From Rhabditoides inermis (Eukaryota; Nematoda; Chromadorea; Rhabditida; Rhabditidae): 64,000 bases of DNA. Position numbers and translations under genes: made by a program. Shown here one piece after another: positions 59,329-64,000 of this stretch. Under the pieces are notes generated by a model. It saw nothing but the letters and a program-made list of their open reading frames with translations, did not search any database and was not told where the DNA came from. Location: contig CAWZYM010000380.1 of the NCBI GenBank assembly GCA_963966185.1, positions 58,501-122,500 of the forward strand. Direction: 5' to 3'. The stretch's first letter is position 1; every line of letters starts with the position of its first letter.

Positions 59329-59700
59329 AGAGGGGGAGGGGGAGGGAGAGAGAGGATTTCACAGAGATGAGACAAGTCCTTTGAAGCGCCGCCGCGCAAA
59401 ATCATTTCCCCCACCATAGCAGTGAAGAAAAACGATCAGTCAGCCTGTCTGTCTCCCTCTATAAGACGGGCGGTAGGTACAAAGACGCGCCCTCATTTAC
59501 ATAGAATTACGTGGTTAGGGAAAGACGAACCCTCTCTCAGCCAATATCATATACCATAATGTTGTGTGTGTGAATCATAGTGTATTAGATCATAATGCGT
59601 TCGTTCTCAGAGGACGGCACACGAATTGATTCCATATTAGAGTAGGTGTATAGAAAAGACGCGGTCAAACACCGACGCCGCTGGGAAAGAGAGCACCTGA
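57461..59700. other. BAR-gene upstream region, purine-rich, no gene seen
   Basis: Contains CT/GA arrays at 58040-58092, 58262-58322, 58430-58530 and 59290-59357 and a GGAGGAGCAGGA-rich tract (58965-59160). Long open frames here are repeat translations. Upstream promoter and 5' untranslated exons of the BAR gene may lie here. Confidence 0.5.
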
Positions 59701-60516
59701 CAAGCAAATGGCATCAGGTCACCCCCCACAACTCGCTATGTTATGATGGAATCTTGTAGACATGCCCCATACCAAGCCCTAGCCGAAATTAATCTCGGAG
59801 AGCACCGGAAGTGTCTTAATTAAGCACCGGAAGTTCACGTGCATTTCCATGCGCGATAGGTCATTGCGCATGACATCCCGAAATAAGGACTGTGAAACAA
59901 CGGTTCGACGGCCAAGTGGCTAGTGTGCTAACTCGGTATTAGTGATGACTATGGTACGGTCCACGTTGGTGCAAAACGTTTTGCCAAATTTGAAACACAT
60001 TTTTACGATAGAAAAAAACACAAGTATAAGATCATATAAAAAATTTCAGAAGTTATTTGAGTTATTTAAAGGCTCTCGTGTGCGTCATTTGGAAGATTGA
60101 TGACAGGATGACTAATTCTCCAGCTTCACAGTCGATTTATTTTAGTGCAAGTATGAATAAAGAAACCAATTGAAGATCAAAATTCACCCTTTTTTTCATT
60201 TCTGATGTAAAGACTTGATGTAAAAATGTGTTTCAAACTTGGCAAAATGTTTTGCACCGGCAGGGACCGTACCTTGTTCGTCACTAATTCAGAGTTAGTT
60301 CACTAGCCACTAGCCCGCCGAACCGTTGTTTCGCTGTTCGCATTTCGGGATGTCATGCGCAATGAACTATCGCACGCGAACTTCCGGTGACTAATTAAGA
60401 CACTTCCGGTGCTCTCCGAGATTTTTAATTTTGGCTAGGGCTTGGTATGGGGCATGTCTACAAGATTCCACCATAACATAGCGAGTTGTGGGGGGTAACC
60501 TGTTGCCATTTGCTTG
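59701..60516. mobile_element. 816-bp palindromic element with about 300-bp arms
   Basis: Arm 59701-60006 is inverted at 60220-60516 with scattered mismatches and small gaps. The ends are CAAGCAAATGGC and GCCATTTGCTTG. Flanking TGA occurs on both sides (59698-59700, 60517-60519), a 3-bp duplication. Each arm carries a tRNA-like stretch (GGCCAAGTGGCTAGTGTGCTAAC in the left arm, with ACGGTCC further on). A 213-base AT-rich spacer has no ORF. Confidence 0.75.
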
Positions 60517-60519
60517 TGA

Positions 60520-63500
60520 GAAGAATGAGAAAGCGTTTACTCCGCCCGTGTGCATAAGTTGCCGTTTGGTAACTTTAGAGCGAGGTAATTGCACGAGATT
60601 TTAGAACAGTGGAGTTTTCGAGATAGCTAGGAGAGAGACAAGACTAATGATCGACGCTCGGAATCTAGCGAGATGCAACCGCGATAGAGCCGTGCGAATA
60701 ATAATGACACTGGAAACAGAGGGACGCGTGACAGCCTCGAGAAATGATCAAATTCAGAGAGGCAGTCGAGATAGCATCTCCTCATCACCGCCGCGCCGTC
60801 TGCGCCCTCCACATGCCACATGTTCTCTCGACAGTACTCGAGAGAGGTGTGAAGGTTAATTAGCGTGATCTACCCGATCAATATCAATCGATGAGAGGGA
60901 GACATTTGGTTCGAAATGGAGTCGCGCACCTCTCTCACAGCTGGCTGGCACGCGACCCTCTGTTACACAGACAATGGAGCGAGAGAGTGGGCGGAAGGAG
61001 AGGAGCAGGCGGCAAAGAGAGGAGATAGCAGGTGTCCGCGAGAGGGTGGCAGACAGTGAGCGCGGAGGTTTATAGCGAAATGTCGCTGAATAAGTAATGA
61101 ATCGGCATAATGATGAATAGTATTCGGGGGAATCGGCGGAGAAATGTTTTGGTATAGCTGAGCGAAAGACGAAAATGCATAATCAAATAGGGGAGAATGA
61201 AAGCGACAGTGTTGGTGTTTACACGACCGAAGAGAGGAGAAATAGGAAATGGAACGGAATTCATTATAGACGACCCACTCTCTCTCTCCCCTCTGTTTGT
61301 TTGTTGTTTGTCTATTCGGGCGGGTTAGTCAAGACCCAAACTACTGAATCACGGAATAGCACGTTGCTATTTATAGAATTGCAGGAAACAAACGTGATAA
61401 TGCGGTCTAAAACAGAAGGAAGCAGCTCTAATGGCCCGTGAATGGTCACTTTTTTGCGTAGCTCCGAGTCTCACAGACCATTTATTAGCGGGAATGGCGG
61501 TGAGATGTTATGCAAGGCTAGTGTGACGCATCGAAACAACTCTCTCAAGGCCTTATTAGAATGGGAGAGGGGGAGATAGAAGGGTGATATCCACTCGCTG
61601 CAGGTCGCATTCTCAGCATGATTACCCTCGTGCATTCGAGGACACTCCACACACGTGAGCCGAGCTGACGCTGCCAATGCAACACATTTGCATATGGTAA
61701 CAAAGCGCAGGTCTGGTGAGAAATATGTATATAAGATTCGAGCTGCGTTTCTCGAAAAGGGGAGAGAGGGGGAGGATATAAGAAAATTAGCAATTCGCCG
61801 GGGCGCATTCGCAGCGCGGAGGACATCTGTTTCCTGCTGCGTTTATTGCGAATTCTGGGGGGGAATAAAGATGGAGAGAGGGAGAGGGAGGGCGAAAACG
61901 GAAACGCAACCTTCAGCGACTAGATACGGCACGAGTTCAAGATATCAAAGGTAGAGGCACAATGCGCCGAAAATGGGAGCCAAAGCGCGAAAGGGGTGTG
62001 AAAGCGATAACATCAATTCACACAGACACGTGATAACACGAAACAAAGGCGAATATCAAGGCGTATCAGAAACGATCGACAGCCACGAGGCAGGAAGCGG
62101 AATCACAGTGGGGGGAAGACGCGAGAAGGCAGAAGGTATTGGTAAACATAGCAGAGCATAATACTGTCAGTCAGTGCACAATGAGTGGGAGAGTGGTGTG
62201 ACCCTGTCGGAGGGTCAACCCAACCGGCGAGAGGGAGTGGCGTGCGGAGCGCGCAGACGGCGAGGCAGTGGATCAGAGAGTGTGCGGGAGGAGAGGGGCA
62301 GACATGTGCAGTGACCACCTGCCATGGGCGCAAACCATGTGAGGAGAGAAGATGAGCGTCGTTTTGAATCTGTCCGGATTGTCTCACAAGTTGGCCATTT
62401 CTGGATGAATATCTAAGTTGCATACGTTTCAAACATGTATGTTATCACAATCAAGCTGGATTTACCCAATCACACGTGTACCGATGTATGATCATATCTA
62501 CTATTCAGCAAAATAACTAAAACAATGCCGGAATAAGCACGTTATTCCGATTTCGACAATCACTGTGCTGATTCGAGAGTGTCGTCCGTTTCTGACACAA
62601 TTCCGCCAGAACGCGAATAAAAGCGAATGCGCATAACTAACTAAACAGCGAAAGAGGGAAGGAGTGTTGTGAGGTGGTTTTTTCGAGCAGAGACAGAGAC
62701 CACCCACAGTGAGAGAAGAGTGAGAACAAAGGAGTCCGGTATCGTAAACCTATGCTCTCTACAGTAAACACATTATGCGCGGCGGGCGCCCGACTTATAT
62801 AGGAGGATTGTTCATGGATAGGAGAAATCCGGAAAGGGAAATGTGTGATTTATATGCATAGAGTTCGGCGCTCCGTCGCGCGCATTTCACTTTTTACGAG
62901 CTGCGCACCTTGTGCTTGAAAAAGTGAGAGAGTGAAAGTTGGGAAAGAGAGGGGGGAGAGGGGGGAGAAAAAAAGGGGGGAGAAAGAGAGGGGGAGAATG
63001 AGAGGATAGGAGAAAAGAGATTTCAAGATGTCCTAGATGGATATGGGTTCGAGTCAATACAATGGGAAGAGTGACACTGGCCAGATAAAGGGAGTGGACA
63101 CAACCCATTCTGGGGAGGAGAGATGGAGTGACGGATAGTAGTGACTCGCGCACGACACAACATAAAACATCCTCACTCAGCTGTTTTCTCCGATCAGCTG
63201 TTCTCAGCTCAGCTGATCGCAGGTGCCGTCATTTGAATGCAGTAATCCGAGACAACAAAGGATTTGTGTCTCACCTCGCGCGAGAAAGGATGCCCCTTTG
63301 TAGAATAAACAACCGGAAGGAGTGGGGTCAGATTATTGATCGATTCTTATTATCTGCTAGATATGCCAGTTTTCTCTATTCTCGCTATCAGTTATCAGTG
63401 CGCCAAAAATGACCTAAACAAACACTGCTGGGGGTATCGTATAAACGAACGGATGTCATGTCATGATGATAACTGTGATTGAAACGATTTAAAAAATTCA

Positions 63501-64000
63501 ACTCGCAGGTATAAAAAGTTATTCATAAATTGCTATAGTGTACATACAAATCACAAATCAGAAAAAATGGAACAGTACAGCTACGGTTGGAACTGTTTGT
63601 AATTGATTCGAGATTCGATGCCGTTTGGTGACAGAAAGAAGTTGCTGTGGGTTGGCGACCACCCCTGTCCGCCGCTAGCCCGAAAATGTTTTCGTGGATC
63701 TCCTGGTTTTCATGAACACTCTCCACATAATCTCCATTCTTTTATGACACACAGTCCCATACTTTATGTATATACGACTACGACTGCCTACTTGATGTTT
63801 TCGCTTTTCATGCACTCGTTACTTCGATCGACTAGTTTCGGAATCTTTTATTGCAACGACCATTGCACACCCACTACTTTGTGGACATCTTCATCAAAGA
63901 GTAGCACACGAAGTCGAAAAAAAAACGTGAAAGGTGGGTGAGAAGCGGTGTTCACTGCTCGCTGTGCAGACTGGTGCTGTTTCCAGTCGAGTGGTGGGCG
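60520..64000. other. Noncoding region to the window end
   Basis: No exon with convincing splice support. Purine-rich tracts (61860-61890, 62940-63005) and Ets/GATA-like words occur but nothing decisive. A plus frame at 63603-63941 is open without a recognised domain. It may be intron or promoter of a gene beyond the window. Confidence 0.45.

Noticed and set aside
58995..59370. Glu/Arg/Gly-rich ORFs
   Set aside because: They come from GA and GGAGGA repeat tracts; open in several frames with no splice or domain support.

Overview
The window is eukaryotic and most likely from a free-living or animal-associated nematode. The signs are many short introns (about 45-120 bases when not expanded) ending in TTTCAG or TTCCAG, GC-rich short exons in AT-rich surroundings, a transthyretin-like secreted protein, a nematode-style stand-alone protein tyrosine phosphatase, an ACP7-type purple acid phosphatase, and RTE-type retrotransposon debris. 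Many introns consist largely of (GA)n or (CT)n microsatellite. The ORFs in those repeats, in the 35-bp minisatellite and in the TCTCTA hexanucleotide array are not genes.

Layout. 1-916: 3' end of a class 3 lipase gene (+). 950-6300: RTE reverse-transcriptase remnant, a 3.9 kb 35-bp minisatellite, and a retropepsin remnant. 7040-12340: decaying BTB-BACK-Kelch gene (-), duplicated unknown exons and a Kunitz-like remnant (-). 12700-13930: a second RTE remnant split by a small inverted-repeat element. 14572-18423: complete 18-exon purple acid phosphatase gene (+). 18800-21130: small secreted-protein exon(s) and an AT-hook gene (+). 21222-23729: young LTR element in tandem form (LTR-internal-LTR-internal-LTR), oriented on the minus strand. 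25678-26017: 3' end of a PPxY-rich protein gene (-). 26801-27308: 3' end of a charged helical protein gene (+). 27816-34686: 21-exon REXO5-like RNA exonuclease gene (-). 34828-36145: two small plus-strand models. 37539-38324: small basic secreted protein (+). 38816-39605: hexanucleotide array. 40307-42918: 16-exon protein tyrosine phosphatase (+). 43806-44383: RNase T2-like fragment with an altered active site (+). 45654-50700: small DNA-transposon-like elements, a LINE (-) and an immunoglobulin-domain exon (-). 51001-57460: 13-exon BAR-type, possibly Pil1/LSP1-like gene (-), with a three-exon transthyretin-like gene (53205-53782, +) nested in one intron. 57461-64000: mostly noncoding, purine-rich, with an 816-bp imperfect palindrome.

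Four large genes (purple acid phosphatase, REXO5-like exonuclease, tyrosine phosphatase, BAR protein) and the transthyretin-like and small basic secreted genes were assembled exon by exon. In each, splice sites and phases give an uninterrupted reading frame. All family names rest on motifs read by eye, with no database search. The genes do not form one pathway; the window is ordinary gene-dense nematode DNA heavily invaded by repeats.
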